Positions 35,895 through 44,948 are shown, counted from the stretch's first letter. The stretch: 64,000 nucleotides of DNA from Planktothrix sp. FACHB-1365 (GCF_014697575.1 NZ_JACJSC010000003.1:186001-250000); one strand, 5' to 3'. The notes: generated by a model not told the origin, from the letters alone. A program made the numbers and translations.

Positions 35895-36599
35895 CTAAAA
35901 ATCAAGTTTTAACACCCCTGCTCCTGATGGATTCACATCTCCTCTCATGCCATCATTAAAGGTGGTTGTTTGGCGTAAAAAAGGATCAGAATCAATCGGC
36001 TGTGATGGGTTTAAAGTAGGATTAACCGTTTGATTCAGATATTCTTGACTATATTCAAAAGGTTCATCCAATTCTGGCCCCCCTACAGGGAAAGTTAACC
36101 GAGAATTATTCCCTGCACTCATTTCAGGTGTTCCTAAATCATTGGCGAAACCTCTCGGAAGTTCAGCACTTTGTAGGGTAGGAATTGCAAATTCAGATCC
36201 GGTTAAATCTGCATTCAAAAGATTTGCACCGTCTAATTGAGCTTGAACTAAATTTGCATGGGTTAAATTAGCCCCACTAAGGTTAGCATCATTAAATTCA
36301 ACTTGATTTAAAAATGCACCTTCTAAATTCGCTTCCTTAAGATTTGCACCTTTTAAGTCTGCACCTTCTAAATTCGCATTGGCTAAATTTGCACCTGCGA
36401 GATTAGCATCTCGTAAATCTACACCAATCAAATGAGCACCGTTTAAATTAGCTCCTCTCAAATCACACCCTTGACAAAACCGGGTTTCTAATAATTGTTT
36501 TAGATCCTGAGAGTTTTGTGAATAGGCTGGAGTCGTGACTCCAAAACCGAGTAGAAGCACTGTGGCTGCTCCAAATATTGCTGTGGATAGGATTTTCAT
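35895..36599 (-). CDS. exported pentapeptide-repeat protein
   Basis: 234 residues from the ATG at 36599, which has GGAGG at good spacing; an ATG at 36614 overlaps that ribosome-binding site and is rejected. The signal peptide is MKILSTAIFGAATVLLLGFG with cleavage probably after AYS. Then about 18 A(N/D)Lxx pentapeptide repeats (GANLNGAHLIGVDLRDANL and onward) form a right-handed beta helix, followed by an unrelated ~90-residue tail. It is likely periplasmic or thylakoid-luminal; function unknown. The cysteine pair FCQGC precedes the repeats. Confidence 0.88.
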   Translation of the reverse strand: MKILSTAIFGAATVLLLGFGVTTPAYSQNSQDLKQLLETRFCQGCDLRGANLNGAHLIGVDLRDANLAGANLANANLEGADLKGANLKEANLEGAFLNQVEFNDANLSGANLTHANLVQAQLDGANLLNADLTGSEFAIPTLQSAELPRGFANDLGTPEMSAGNNSRLTFPVGGPELDEPFEYSQEYLNQTVNPTLNPSQPIDSDPFLRQTTTFNDGMRGDVNPSGAGVLKLDF

Positions 36600-36837
36600 A
36601 CTTTTATCCTCCAATAGCTGCCACCCAAAACCTACACCTGATAGTTATCTGATTCCTATTATAAGCCGATTCAACGGCTGAATGCTTCACCCATTAGGAA
36701 GATTTAACAAAACTTACGATGTACCAAAAAAAAGAAGAGTACGTTAATTCCTAGTGACGCACTCTACTAATATCAACAATTTCACAATTTTAAAATTGAT
36801 CATTTAGATGCTGAACAATTGATAACTGATAACTAGA

Positions 36838-38196
36838 TTATCTGAGGGTAACGAATTCTTCGCCACTGGTGGGGTGAATTCCCATTGTGTTATCAAAGTC
36901 TTTTTTAGTGGCTCCCATACTAACAGCGATCGCAATTCCTTGAATTAATTCTGCTGCATCTTTTCCCACCATGTGAGCCCCTAAAACTCGATCCGTATTA
37001 ATTTCAACCACTAATTTTATAAACACTTTTTCGTCTGATCCGGTGAAACTATGAAACATCGGACGAAACCGAGCGGTATAACATTTAATATTATCGCCAA
37101 ATTTTATCCGGGCTTGGGTTTCTGTTAATCCAACCGTTGCTCCTTCAGGATTAGAAAATACAGCCGTTGCAATATTTTCATGGGTAATAAATCGAGGTTG
37201 ATGACCGAATTCTGTATCTGCAAATGCTCGTCCTTCAGCGATCGCAACGGGGGTTAAATTCATCCGGTCAGTACAATCTCCCACTGCAAAAATATTAGGT
37301 TGATTTGTCCGACTATCAAGACTGACTTGAATGGCTCCTTTCCCATTCACTTCAACTTCAGCATTTTCTAACATTAATCCCGCTAAATTCGGTTTACGAC
37401 CTGTCGCACAAAGCAGCGCATCAACCGTTAAAGGTTCTGTGTCATCCTCGTTAAAAAACAACTGTAATCCGGCTTCGGTTTTTTCAATTTTTTCAATTAT
37501 TGTGTGAGTCAAAAATTGAATACCATGATTAGCCATTCCCGCTTGAATATTGCTGCGAATATCTTCATCAAAGCCATGTAAAATTAAATCTCGGCGAATA
37601 ATTTGGGTAACTTCACTGCCTAATCCTTTAAGAATATTAGCAAATTCAACCCCAATATAACCCCCTCCCCAAACTGCAAACCGTTTCGGTTGTTCAGCAA
37701 GTAAAAACATTTCACGGGAGGTAATACTATGTTCAATTCCGGGAATATTGGGTTTAACGGCTTCTCCACCCACCGCAATTAAAATTTTATCGGCTGTGAT
37801 GGTTTTCTCGCCCACTTCTAGGGTATGAGCATCAATAAATTTAGCATAGCCAGAAATTAATTCAACTCCAGCTTTTTCCAAAAAACTAATATGCAGTTGA
37901 CTTAAGCGTCTAACTTCTGTATCAACGGCTGTAATTAATTTATTCCAATTAAATTTAGGGCGAGGAGACCTCGCCCCTACCGCCCATCCATAACCTTGAG
38001 CATATTGGTACATATCGGAAAATTGAGACGCATAAACCATCAATTTTTTAGGTACACAACCGCGAATTACACAAGTCCCACCGACTAAATCATGTTCTGC
38101 GATCGCAACTTTTGCCCCATAGGATGCCGCCCGTTTTGAAGAAGCTAATCCACCCGAACCTGCACCAATCACAAACAAATCATAATCATAACTCAT
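36838..38196 (-). CDS. gor: glutathione-disulfide reductase
   Basis: 452 residues. FAD motif VIGAGSGG (9-16), redox disulfide GGTCVIRGCVPKK (Cys42, Cys47), NAD(P)-binding GGGYIGVEFANIL, second FAD site NIFAVGDCTDRMNLTPVA and the C-terminal GIHPTSGEEFVTLR with the interface histidine (HPT) are all present. It reduces oxidised glutathione in the cytoplasm. Residues ~73-80 (VGARSPRP) are encoded by an almost complete palindromic repeat inserted in frame (37958-37980); homologues I recall have a shorter loop here. The remaining active-site features are intact, so the enzyme is probably functional. Confidence 0.95.
   Translation of the reverse strand: MSYDYDLFVIGAGSGGLASSKRAASYGAKVAIAEHDLVGGTCVIRGCVPKKLMVYASQFSDMYQYAQGYGWAVGARSPRPKFNWNKLITAVDTEVRRLSQLHISFLEKAGVELISGYAKFIDAHTLEVGEKTITADKILIAVGGEAVKPNIPGIEHSITSREMFLLAEQPKRFAVWGGGYIGVEFANILKGLGSEVTQIIRRDLILHGFDEDIRSNIQAGMANHGIQFLTHTIIEKIEKTEAGLQLFFNEDDTEPLTVDALLCATGRKPNLAGLMLENAEVEVNGKGAIQVSLDSRTNQPNIFAVGDCTDRMNLTPVAIAEGRAFADTEFGHQPRFITHENIATAVFSNPEGATVGLTETQARIKFGDNIKCYTARFRPMFHSFTGSDEKVFIKLVVEINTDRVLGAHMVGKDAAELIQGIAIAVSMGATKKDFDNTMGIHPTSGEEFVTLR
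37958..37980. repeat. GTAGGGGCGAGG-family palindrome inside gor
   Basis: The arms GGGCGAGG and CCTCGCCC, plus the terminal CTAC, match the free palindrome at 21693-21720 apart from the central bases and one lost base in the left arm. It lies wholly inside the gor reading frame and keeps it open. Confidence 0.85.
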
Positions 38197-38329
38197 AATT
38201 CAATAGCCTCTTTATGACAAGTTCAACGTTAATCCATCGAATTAATTTTAAACTCTATTTTAATCTTCTGTTGGAACTTCTTTGATAGTTGGGAATTCTA
38301 TACATATTAATTCTCTATCGAGTAATATC

Positions 38330-39175
38330 ATGGTAATTTCCCAACCCCTAACCCCATCTGATCTGTTATCGGGATTATTTTTATTAACGGAAAATGCCGA
38401 TACCGTTGAAATTGCACCGGGGGTCTTAGGGGTTAATCCTGTCGCTATCTCCAAATATCCTAACGGGTTAGCCGCTTTAGGTGGAAATGATTCTGTTCGA
38501 GGGTCTATAGACTCAGAACAAATGGCTGGAAATCAAGGTCAAGATACCCTCGATGGCCAAGGGGGAAATGATACCCTGCGGGGAGGTCAAGAGTTGGATA
38601 TCCTGTATGGCGGTGCGGGTAATGACGTACTTAACGGTAATTTAGGGGATGATTATCTCTATGGAAATGAAGGGAATGATTTCCTGCGAGGGGGTCAAGG
38701 AGACGATGCGTTAGTCGGAGAAGCCGGAAATGATACCCTCATCGGTGATTTGGGGGTTGACCGTCTCTGGGGAGGTGAAGGTGCAGATGTGTTTGTTTTG
38801 CGTACCAATACCGCGACCCCGCCACCGTTAGACTGTGGTTGTGGTGGACTGGACAATCTGGACACGATTACGTCTGACTTTATTCTCGATTACAATGCAG
38901 CCCAAGGCGATGTCATTGGGTTAACGGGGGGGTTAACGGTTAATGATATTGTCTTAACCCAACAAACTCTAACCTATGGGGATTTGCGAGATTATCAAAG
39001 TAGTGGCCCCTTCCCGCCAGACCAGATCAGAACCCTAGATTTTCAAATTGAAACAGCATCCGTAACGGTGATTACAATAGCCAATACGGGAAATATTTTA
39101 GGGTTAGTTAAAGGGGTTGCACCTACACAACTTCAGTTTGTCTCCGTTGAGAATAATATTCTCGGACAAGGATAA
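38330..39175 (+). CDS. RTX-type calcium-binding repeat protein
   Basis: 281 residues from the ATG at 38330 (MVISQPLTPSDLL). A TTG at 38282 would add 16 residues and is less likely. About seven GGxGxDxLxG-type nonapeptides lie in the centre (GGNDTLRGG, GGAGNDVLNG, GNEGNDFLRGG, GEAGNDTLIGD, GGEGADVFVL), forming a Ca2+-binding beta roll. The C-terminal part has a cysteine-rich turn (DCGCGG) and a FILDYNAAQGDVIGL segment typical of such proteins. RTX proteins usually leave by type I secretion; no transporter gene is near. Its role is unknown, perhaps cell surface. Confidence 0.88.
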   Translation: MVISQPLTPSDLLSGLFLLTENADTVEIAPGVLGVNPVAISKYPNGLAALGGNDSVRGSIDSEQMAGNQGQDTLDGQGGNDTLRGGQELDILYGGAGNDVLNGNLGDDYLYGNEGNDFLRGGQGDDALVGEAGNDTLIGDLGVDRLWGGEGADVFVLRTNTATPPPLDCGCGGLDNLDTITSDFILDYNAAQGDVIGLTGGLTVNDIVLTQQTLTYGDLRDYQSSGPFPPDQIRTLDFQIETASVTVITIANTGNILGLVKGVAPTQLQFVSVENNILGQG

Positions 39176-39269
39176 ATAACGATTTCAAATTCTGGTTTCC
39201 ACTAATTCCAGCAAAAACTTCTAAAATTGAAAGCGATTGTTCAATCCACCTCTAAAATTATTCATCTCA

Positions 39270-39614
39270 ATGTTGAGTTCTTTTTATTTACGTTGTTTCC
39301 AGCCTCTGACGGTGTTAGTAATCGGTGCTGTTTTTTTCATTCCTGCTCATCCAGCGTTATCGTTAACGAATGAGGAAGCACAAGCCTTTAGTAGCGAATA
39401 CATGAAAGGCTGTTTGCAAGGAATTAATCAATCGGGTCTTGATCCGACAAAAGGTGAACAGTATTGTCGTTGTACACTGACAAATTTGCTCAAACTTCCC
39501 GATGAAAAATTGAAGTCTTTAGCAGTTTTGACAGAACAAGAGATTATGCAAGATTCAGCGATTCAGGGTGCTATTACAAGTTGTCTGGCTAACTATACCC
39601 AACCCAATCAATAG
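39270..39614 (+). CDS. small exported cysteine-containing protein
   Basis: 114 residues from the ATG at 39270. A TTG at 39237 would lengthen the signal peptide. The N-terminus (CFQPLTVLVIGAVFFIPAHPALS) is a signal sequence. The mature part has four cysteines (MKGCLQGI, QYCRCTL, TSCLANY) in a helical pattern that may form two disulfides. It is not assigned to a family with confidence. It lies downstream of the RTX gene with a 94-bp gap. Confidence 0.68.
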   Translation: MLSSFYLRCFQPLTVLVIGAVFFIPAHPALSLTNEEAQAFSSEYMKGCLQGINQSGLDPTKGEQYCRCTLTNLLKLPDEKLKSLAVLTEQEIMQDSAIQGAITSCLANYTQPNQ

Positions 39615-39660
39615 TTTATTGAACTTGAACAGGGAACAGCAAACTCATTTCCTATTCCCT

Positions 39661-39692
39661 GTTCGTAATTCGTAATTCGTAATTCGTAATTC
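39661..39692. repeat. GTAATTC heptamer array (reverse of GAATTAC)
   Basis: Four tandem units, followed by TCCCTGTTCCC, fill the gap between the small exported protein and the ABC ATPase gene, whose stop follows at 39707. Confidence 0.85.
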
Positions 39693-39706
39693 CCTGTTCC
39701 CTTAAC

Positions 39707-40486
39707 TTAAAGAATTTGAGACAGAAATTTTTGAGTCCGTTCTTCTTTAGGATTATTAAAAAATTCTTCTGGGGTTCCTTCTTCTACTAATATTCCATCG
39801 GCCATTAATACAATTCGATCCGCTACTTCTCTTGCAAATCCGACTTCATGGGTGACACAAACCATCGTCATCCCGGAGTCAGCTAAGGTTCGCATCACGT
39901 CTAAAACTTCTCGTACCATTTCCGGGTCTAAAGCAGAAGTCGGTTCATCAAATAACATAATTTTAGGCTGCATTGCTAATGCTCTAGCGATCGCAACTCG
40001 TTGTTGTTGACCCCCAGATAATTGACCGGGATATTTTTTCGCTTGTTCTAAAATTCCCACCCGTTCTAATAATTGTAATGCCACTGCTTCCGCTTTGGCT
40101 TGGGGCCAACGTCGCACCCAGATTGGAGCTAAAGTCACATTTTGTAAAATACTTAAATGGGGAAATAAATTAAACTGTTGAAATACCATTCCCACTTCTT
40201 TCCGAATTTCTTCAATATTTTTCAAATCATGGGATAAGTTAATTCCATCAATAATAATACTCCCCTGTTGAAATTCTTCTAACGCATTAAAAGTGCGAAT
40301 AAAAGTCGATTTTCCTGAACCCGATGGCCCCATAATTACAACAACTTCTCCCCGTCTAACAGAAAGGCTAACCCCCCTGAGAACATGAAAATTATTGCTA
40401 TACCACTTATGCACATCGGTTGCCAGAATGGCATAATCTTCTGTTGCAGCTTGAACTGAGTCGGTAGTGGGTTGTATTTGTGTCAT
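39707..40486 (-). CDS. polar amino-acid ABC transporter ATP-binding protein
   Basis: 259 residues. It is a GlnQ/AapP-type ATPase: Walker [11 protein letters not shown]-loop [12 protein letters not shown], signature [16 protein letters not shown], Walker [15 protein letters not shown] and switch [15 protein letters not shown]. It powers the permeases encoded at 41199-43622 and would correspond to BgtA/NatF-system ATPases of Synechocystis or AapP of rhizobia. It is separated from the permease genes by a toxin-antitoxin locus on the other strand, unlike the usual compact operon. Confidence 0.92.
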   Translation of the reverse strand: MTQIQPTTDSVQAATEDYAILATDVHKWYSNNFHVLRGVSLSVRRGEVVVIMGPSGSGKSTFIRTFNALEEFQQGSIIIDGINLSHDLKNIEEIRKEVGMVFQQFNLFPHLSILQNVTLAPIWVRRWPQAKAEAVALQLLERVGILEQAKKYPGQLSGGQQQRVAIARALAMQPKIMLFDEPTSALDPEMVREVLDVMRTLADSGMTMVCVTHEVGFAREVADRIVLMADGILVEEGTPEEFFNNPKEERTQKFLSQIL

Positions 40487-40579
40487 GGCTTTAAATGGGG
40501 GGGTTAATGGTCAAGCAGTTAAGTTTGTCCTCTATTGTACGGTGTTTGTTCCTTTGGGGTTGTTAATTTTGAACCTTGA

Positions 40580-40735
40580 GGAAAGATTCACTGGATCAAA
40601 TTTCAATTTTACTTTGGACAAATAGGAGTAACGATTATACTGTTACTGTGTGGGGGTGATAAAAGTACCCAAAAACAGGATATTGATCAAGCTCAAAAAT
40701 ACTGGAAAGATTACAGGACATCAGAAAATGCTTAA
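40580..40735 (+). pseudogene. 5'-truncated RelE/ParE/HigB-like toxin gene
   Basis: The open frame begins after a TGA (40577-40579) and has no start codon of its own. It reads FQFYFGQIGVTIILLLCGG, DKSTQKQDIDQAQKYWKDYR, then stops at 40733-40735. YFG..ILLLCGGDKSTQ..DI..A..YW is the C-terminal end of addiction-module killer (HigB/RelE-type) proteins. The first ~60 residues are missing. The stop overlaps the antitoxin ATG by 8 bp, the order expected for a toxin-first pair. Confidence 0.75.
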
Positions 40736-41099
40736 TAGTTTACCATACCAACCCTTTCTGATCTCACGACTTCAAGACCTAACCTATGCAGCAGGTTACA
40801 TCGAAACTTGTTTACTAGAAACTTCTCCAGAACCGGAATTATTAAAACTGGTTTTAACTGATGTTTCTGAAGCATTAGCACCGCAAACTATGACCCCAGA
40901 AGAAGCTAAACAACATTTAGCACAGTTGGACGAAGTATTATCAAAAACAGGACAGGACGCAATTTATAGTTTAGGGTTTTGGCTAAAATCTTTAGGATTA
41001 AAATTATCTGTCAATGTATACCAACTAAACCCTAGTAAATCGGACTCAGAAACTCCCGTTTTACAAGAATTATTATCTAACCCAAAAAAAGAAGGATAA
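40728..41099 (+). CDS. HigA-like addiction-module antidote protein
   Basis: 123 residues from the ATG at 40728 (MLNSLPYQPFLISRLQD); a longer frame to 40650 is only the toxin gene read out of phase. It resembles the putative antidote family: a first helix pair (DLTYAAGYIETCLLET, EPELLKLVLTDVSEAL) and a C-terminal LxxxLKSLGLKLSV element. The helix-turn-helix centre is divergent (TMTPEEAKQHLAQLDEVLSKTG). Since the overlapping toxin gene is truncated, this is an orphan antitoxin that may still repress its promoter or neutralise related toxins. Confidence 0.72.
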   Translation: MLNSLPYQPFLISRLQDLTYAAGYIETCLLETSPEPELLKLVLTDVSEALAPQTMTPEEAKQHLAQLDEVLSKTGQDAIYSLGFWLKSLGLKLSVNVYQLNPSKSDSETPVLQELLSNPKKEG

Positions 41100-41136
41100 A
41101 ATACCAAATATGGTTGAATTACCTACGCTATCATTT

Positions 41137-41175
41137 AGTCCACGCAGGCGGACTTTGTTTTTGTAGCAGCGAATT
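41137..41175. repeat. AGTCCACGCAGGCGGACT hairpin repeat
   Basis: AGTCC and GGACT pair around an 8-nt loop, followed by TTTGTTTTTGTAGC. This is a form I recall as a dispersed intergenic repeat in cyanobacteria. With its T-rich tail it may terminate the antitoxin transcript, facing the convergent permease gene. Confidence 0.6.
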
Positions 41176-41198
41176 TTATACACCCAAACAAAAACAGT

Positions 41199-42416
41199 CT
41201 ATTTATGTTCCGTATTCAACTGTTTTTCTAATTTTTGACTCGCAACAGACATCGCATAACAAAATATCCAGTAAAGAATTCCAATAAACAGGTAAACTTC
41301 TAAATAACGTCCGAGAAACTTGGGATTTGCTAAAATAGATCGACTCATTCCCAATAATTCGACTAATCCTACAATTGAAAGTAAGGTTGTATCTTGGAAT
41401 AAACTAATAAACTGTCCCACAATTGAAGGAATAGAGACTTTTAAAGCTTGGGGTAAGATAATTAAACTAACGACTAAAGGTGTATTTAATCCTAATGCTT
41501 TTGCTGCTTCTGTTTGACCTCTGGGAATGGCTTGTAACCCGCCTCTGATGTTTTCAGCTAAATAAGCTGAACTAAACATGGTTAATCCAATAATAGCGCG
41601 TAAAATCCGGTCGGGTCGTGTTCCTTCGGGGAGGAATAACGGAAGTAACACTTGTCCCATAAATAGAATTGTAATTAAGGGTAATCCCCGAATAATTTCA
41701 ATATAAATAGTTGATAAAATACGAATAATCGGTAAACCACTTTGTCGTCCTAATGCTAATAATATCCCAATGGGAAAAGACAATAAAATACTAACAATTG
41801 ACATCAATAACGTTAACATCAGTCCTCCCCAAAGGTTGGTTTGGACAACTTTTAATCCGAGTCCACCTCCAATAAACCAAATACAAACTATTAATAATAA
41901 AAACCAGGAAAAAGGCAACCACTTTCCCAACTTTGGCTGAGTATTTCCTATGGTTTTACCGCCCCAAGCTCCTGCTAGTAATAATAATAGCATTCCTATC
42001 AGCAGGAAACGGAAAATAATGGGAACTGGAGTAATAACTGCCAGAATTCCAACAAATCCCAAAGTAACTAAGGTATTTTTACTAAATAAAAGTCTTGAAT
42101 TTCGGGCTAAAAATCCCCAGGTAATACCCGAAAGAATAGAAATTATCCCTAACATTATCCATAAACGCCAATATTGATCACTGGGAAATCTTCCCACAAA
42201 AAACAACGGTAAATTAGCAGGAATGACACTCCATTTAGCCAGGGTAAATGCCCACGAAATAAACCGTGTTAACATGAAGAATAATAAGGTGCTAATCCCC
42301 AAGGTAATCAGGGTATTATACCAAGTATTAAATAGATTTTTTTGTAACCATTCCTTTGCGCTTAATACGACGATCTGAGGCGGTTGCTGAGATGATGTTG
42401 ATGGTACAGAAGTCAT
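41199..42416 (-). CDS. natH: amino-acid ABC transporter permease (NatH/AapM-like)
   Basis: 405 residues. The C-terminal ~210 residues are a His/Glu/Gln-type permease (LTLLMSIVSILLSFPIGILLALGRQ, IEIIRGLPLITILFMGQVLLP) with the ATPase-docking loop QTEAAKALGLNTPLVVSLIILPQALKVSIPS (given as adjacent segments). The N-terminal half has extra membrane segments characteristic of the large NatH/AapM subunits. It works with the upstream permease as a heterodimer for polar and acidic/neutral amino-acid uptake across the plasma membrane. It lies 42 bp after natG, same direction. Confidence 0.9.
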   Translation of the reverse strand: MTSVPSTSSQQPPQIVVLSAKEWLQKNLFNTWYNTLITLGISTLLFFMLTRFISWAFTLAKWSVIPANLPLFFVGRFPSDQYWRLWIMLGIISILSGITWGFLARNSRLLFSKNTLVTLGFVGILAVITPVPIIFRFLLIGMLLLLLAGAWGGKTIGNTQPKLGKWLPFSWFLLLIVCIWFIGGGLGLKVVQTNLWGGLMLTLLMSIVSILLSFPIGILLALGRQSGLPIIRILSTIYIEIIRGLPLITILFMGQVLLPLFLPEGTRPDRILRAIIGLTMFSSAYLAENIRGGLQAIPRGQTEAAKALGLNTPLVVSLIILPQALKVSIPSIVGQFISLFQDTTLLSIVGLVELLGMSRSILANPKFLGRYLEVYLFIGILYWIFCYAMSVASQKLEKQLNTEHK

Positions 42417-42458
42417 GGTGAAGAATAAATGTTTAGGGTTGACAGTTGAAACCTTAAT

Positions 42459-43622
42459 TTATCTTTCTCGTAATTGAACACTGCGGTTTAATTGATTCAT
42501 TCCTAAAGAAATAAATAGATTAATGGTGAGATAGGTTGCCATAATAATTAACATGACTTCAATCGCCCTTCCGGTTTGATTAAAGGTAGTATTGGCAACA
42601 TTATAGACATCCGCATAAGCAACGGCGACCGCTAAACTAGAGTTTTTTGCTAAGTTTAAATACTGACTATTTAACGGTGGAATAATCACCCGTAACGCTT
42701 GAGGAAATACGACTAACTGCATAACTAAACCTGATTTTAACCCTAAAGATCGGGCGGCTTCCCATTGACCTTTAGGAACAGATTGAATTCCCGCCCGCAC
42801 AATTTCAGCAATATAAGCGGCTGTATACACGACCAAACTTACTAGAAGTGTTGTAAATTCAATGGTGAGTCTTAATCCTCCTTCAATCGTATTGGTGGTA
42901 GGATTAAACATTGGACGTTGCCAATTTAATCCTACGGTTAATGTTAATAAGGCAATGATTCCAATGATTCCTAAAGTAATCAATTGAGGTTGTCCAGATT
43001 CTCCTCTTTCTACCATCACTTTGGTTCGTCTTTTCGATACAATAAAGGCAGCGATCGCACAAATCACTAAAATCCCTAACCCAATTATCCCTTGAATTCC
43101 TGACGGCCAAGGTAGAAAAATTCCTTGTTTAGACAAATAAATTGAATTGAAAATGTTTAAACTTTCTTTAATTAGTGGAAATTGGACAAAAATTCCATAC
43201 CAAAATACTAACTGTAATAAAAGGGGAGTATTGCGGACAATTTCAACATAAATTAATGATAACTGACGCAATAGCCAATTATCAGAAAAACGGGCAACAC
43301 CAACGGCAATTCCCAATAATGTTGTGAGGATAATTCCAAAAAACATCACCCGCAAAGAATTCAATAATCCCGCAAATAAAACTCTGCTATAGGGATCAGT
43401 GGGAGTATAGGGAATTAAACTATCGAGAATATTAAATCCCGCCGATGTCTTTAAAAAATCAAAGCCAAAATTGTTTCCTGTTTGTCTAAGATTTCGAGTT
43501 AGATTTCCCCCTAAAAGAGCGAATACACTAACTACAATCACAATCACTAAAATTTGTAAGGCAATGCGCCAAAATCGGTCATCTCGCCAAAGGGGGATTT
43601 TTTGATCTCCGTTGGTTGTCAT
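42459..43622 (-). CDS. natG: amino-acid ABC transporter permease (NatG/AapQ-like)
   Basis: 387 residues with a HisM-type permease core: VEIVRNTPLLLQLVFWYGIF, VSLVVYTAAYIAEIVRAGIQ, and the coupling loop GQWEAARSLGLKSG...VVFPQALRVIIPPL. An inserted ~80-residue region with additional helices in the middle is typical for AapQ/NatG. The ATG at 43622 is only a few bases from a TTATCAG array and has no visible Shine-Dalgarno sequence. Confidence 0.9.
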   Translation of the reverse strand: MTTNGDQKIPLWRDDRFWRIALQILVIVIVVSVFALLGGNLTRNLRQTGNNFGFDFLKTSAGFNILDSLIPYTPTDPYSRVLFAGLLNSLRVMFFGIILTTLLGIAVGVARFSDNWLLRQLSLIYVEIVRNTPLLLQLVFWYGIFVQFPLIKESLNIFNSIYLSKQGIFLPWPSGIQGIIGLGILVICAIAAFIVSKRRTKVMVERGESGQPQLITLGIIGIIALLTLTVGLNWQRPMFNPTTNTIEGGLRLTIEFTTLLVSLVVYTAAYIAEIVRAGIQSVPKGQWEAARSLGLKSGLVMQLVVFPQALRVIIPPLNSQYLNLAKNSSLAVAVAYADVYNVANTTFNQTGRAIEVMLIIMATYLTINLFISLGMNQLNRSVQLRER

Positions 43623-43623
43623 A

Positions 43624-43771
43624 TCAGTTATCAGTTATCAGTTATCAGTTATCAGTAGAGACGTGCCATGGCGCGTCTGTACCAGTTATCAGTTATCAGT
43701 TATCAGTAAACTATTCCCTGTTCCCTATTCCCTGTTCCCTGTTCCCTGTTCCCTGTTCCCTGATAACTGAT
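43624..43771. repeat. composite repeat array filling the natF-natG spacer
   Basis: In order: three or four TTATCAG units, an imperfect GTAGAGACG palindrome (43655-43682, two mismatches), three more TTATCAG units, and about eight GTTCCCT/ATTCCCT units, then TGATAACTGA. Essentially all of the 150-bp intergenic space is repetitive. Confidence 0.9.
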
Positions 43772-43772
43772 T

Positions 43773-44864
43773 TTAACGGAAAGGCGGAGAATACATTAAA
43801 CCGCCATTTGTCCACAGGGCATTTTGTCCACGGGGAAGCTTAAATTGTGAACCTTCACCAAGGTTGCGTTCATACACTTCACCATAATTCCCAACGGCTT
43901 TAATCGCATTAGCCGCAAAATCATTACTTAATCCCATCCCTTTCCCCAGGTCGCCTTCTGTTCCCAAGAATCGTTTAATATTAGGATTATCACTGGTTTT
44001 AAGTTGATCAACATTGTCTTGCTTCACCCCTAATTCTTCCGCTTCAAATAACGCAAAAGTTGTCCATTTAACCACATCAAACCAAGTAGAATCATTATTG
44101 ACTGTTAGAGGGCCAAGGGGTTCTTTAGACATCGTAACATCCAGAAGAAGATGTTCATTGGGATTGGGGAGGGTACTGCGACGAGCGACCAGTTGAGATT
44201 TGTCAGACGTCATTCCTTGACAACGACCTTCAGCATAAGCAGCATAAGCGGGGTCAGCTTGTTGAAAGGTAACGGTTTCAAACTGGATACCCCGTTGACG
44301 CATCGCATCGGTTAAATTCAATTCCGTTGTGGTTCCCGCTTCTACACAAACCGCTTTTCCTTGAAAATCTTCTAATTTAGTAATTCCACTATCTTGACGC
44401 ACCATCATCCCCTGACCATCATAGAAGGTTGTCGGGGCAAATTCTAAGCCTACAGAGCTATCCCGGCTAATCGTCCAGGTGGTATTGCGAGAGAGCATAT
44501 CCACTTCTCCCGCTTTTAACGCTTCAAATCGTTCTGTAGAATCCAAATTGCGAAATTCCACAGCATTAGGATCACCTAAAACAGCCGCGGCGACTGCTTT
44601 ACACACATCCACATCCAAGCCGGAATATTCGCCACTTTCATTCACAAAGCTAAATCCGGGAATTTTACCATCGACGCCACAGATCAGCTTTCCCCGTTGC
44701 TTGACAATATCAAGGCGACTTTGACCCGTTCCCGAATTACTAGCAGGTGTTGAGTTTCCCCCGGGTGAAGTTGTATTCGTGCTAGTAGTATTGGATGATT
44801 CACAGGCTGTTAGGGATGCCACTAACAAGAGTGTTGCTACTAGCAAAGAGCCGCATTTGTGCAT
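43773..44864 (-). CDS. natF: amino-acid ABC transporter substrate-binding lipoprotein (NatF/AapJ-like)
   Basis: 363 residues. The signal peptide ends in the lipobox LTAC (Cys20), followed by a Ser/Thr-rich linker. The mature domain is a family-3 solute-binding protein: GKLICGVDGKIPGFSFVNESG, YSGLDVDVCKAVAAAVLG, GEVDMLSRNTTWTISRD, GKAVCVEAGTTTELNL and a C-terminal YGEVYERNLG. It binds amino acids in the periplasm and delivers them to the NatG/NatH permease. It is the promoter-proximal gene of the leftward operon. Confidence 0.92.
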   Translation of the reverse strand: MHKCGSLLVATLLLVASLTACESSNTTSTNTTSPGGNSTPASNSGTGQSRLDIVKQRGKLICGVDGKIPGFSFVNESGEYSGLDVDVCKAVAAAVLGDPNAVEFRNLDSTERFEALKAGEVDMLSRNTTWTISRDSSVGLEFAPTTFYDGQGMMVRQDSGITKLEDFQGKAVCVEAGTTTELNLTDAMRQRGIQFETVTFQQADPAYAAYAEGRCQGMTSDKSQLVARRSTLPNPNEHLLLDVTMSKEPLGPLTVNNDSTWFDVVKWTTFALFEAEELGVKQDNVDQLKTSDNPNIKRFLGTEGDLGKGMGLSNDFAANAIKAVGNYGEVYERNLGEGSQFKLPRGQNALWTNGGLMYSPPFR

Positions 44865-44915
44865 AGTTTTATATTGCTCGTGTATAGATTAGGCAAGTTT
44901 AGCGTTCTAAAGGTC

Positions 44916-44948
44916 TTGAGGTTATGAGCTCCCCAGGAGTTACCTCAA
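44916..44948. promoter_or_regulatory. two-step hairpin upstream of natF
   Basis: TTGAGGT pairs with ACCTCAA and, inside, CTCC pairs with GGAG around CCA. It lies about 50-85 bp upstream of the natF start, has no T-run on either strand, and so may be a leader structure or operator rather than a terminator. Confidence 0.4.
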
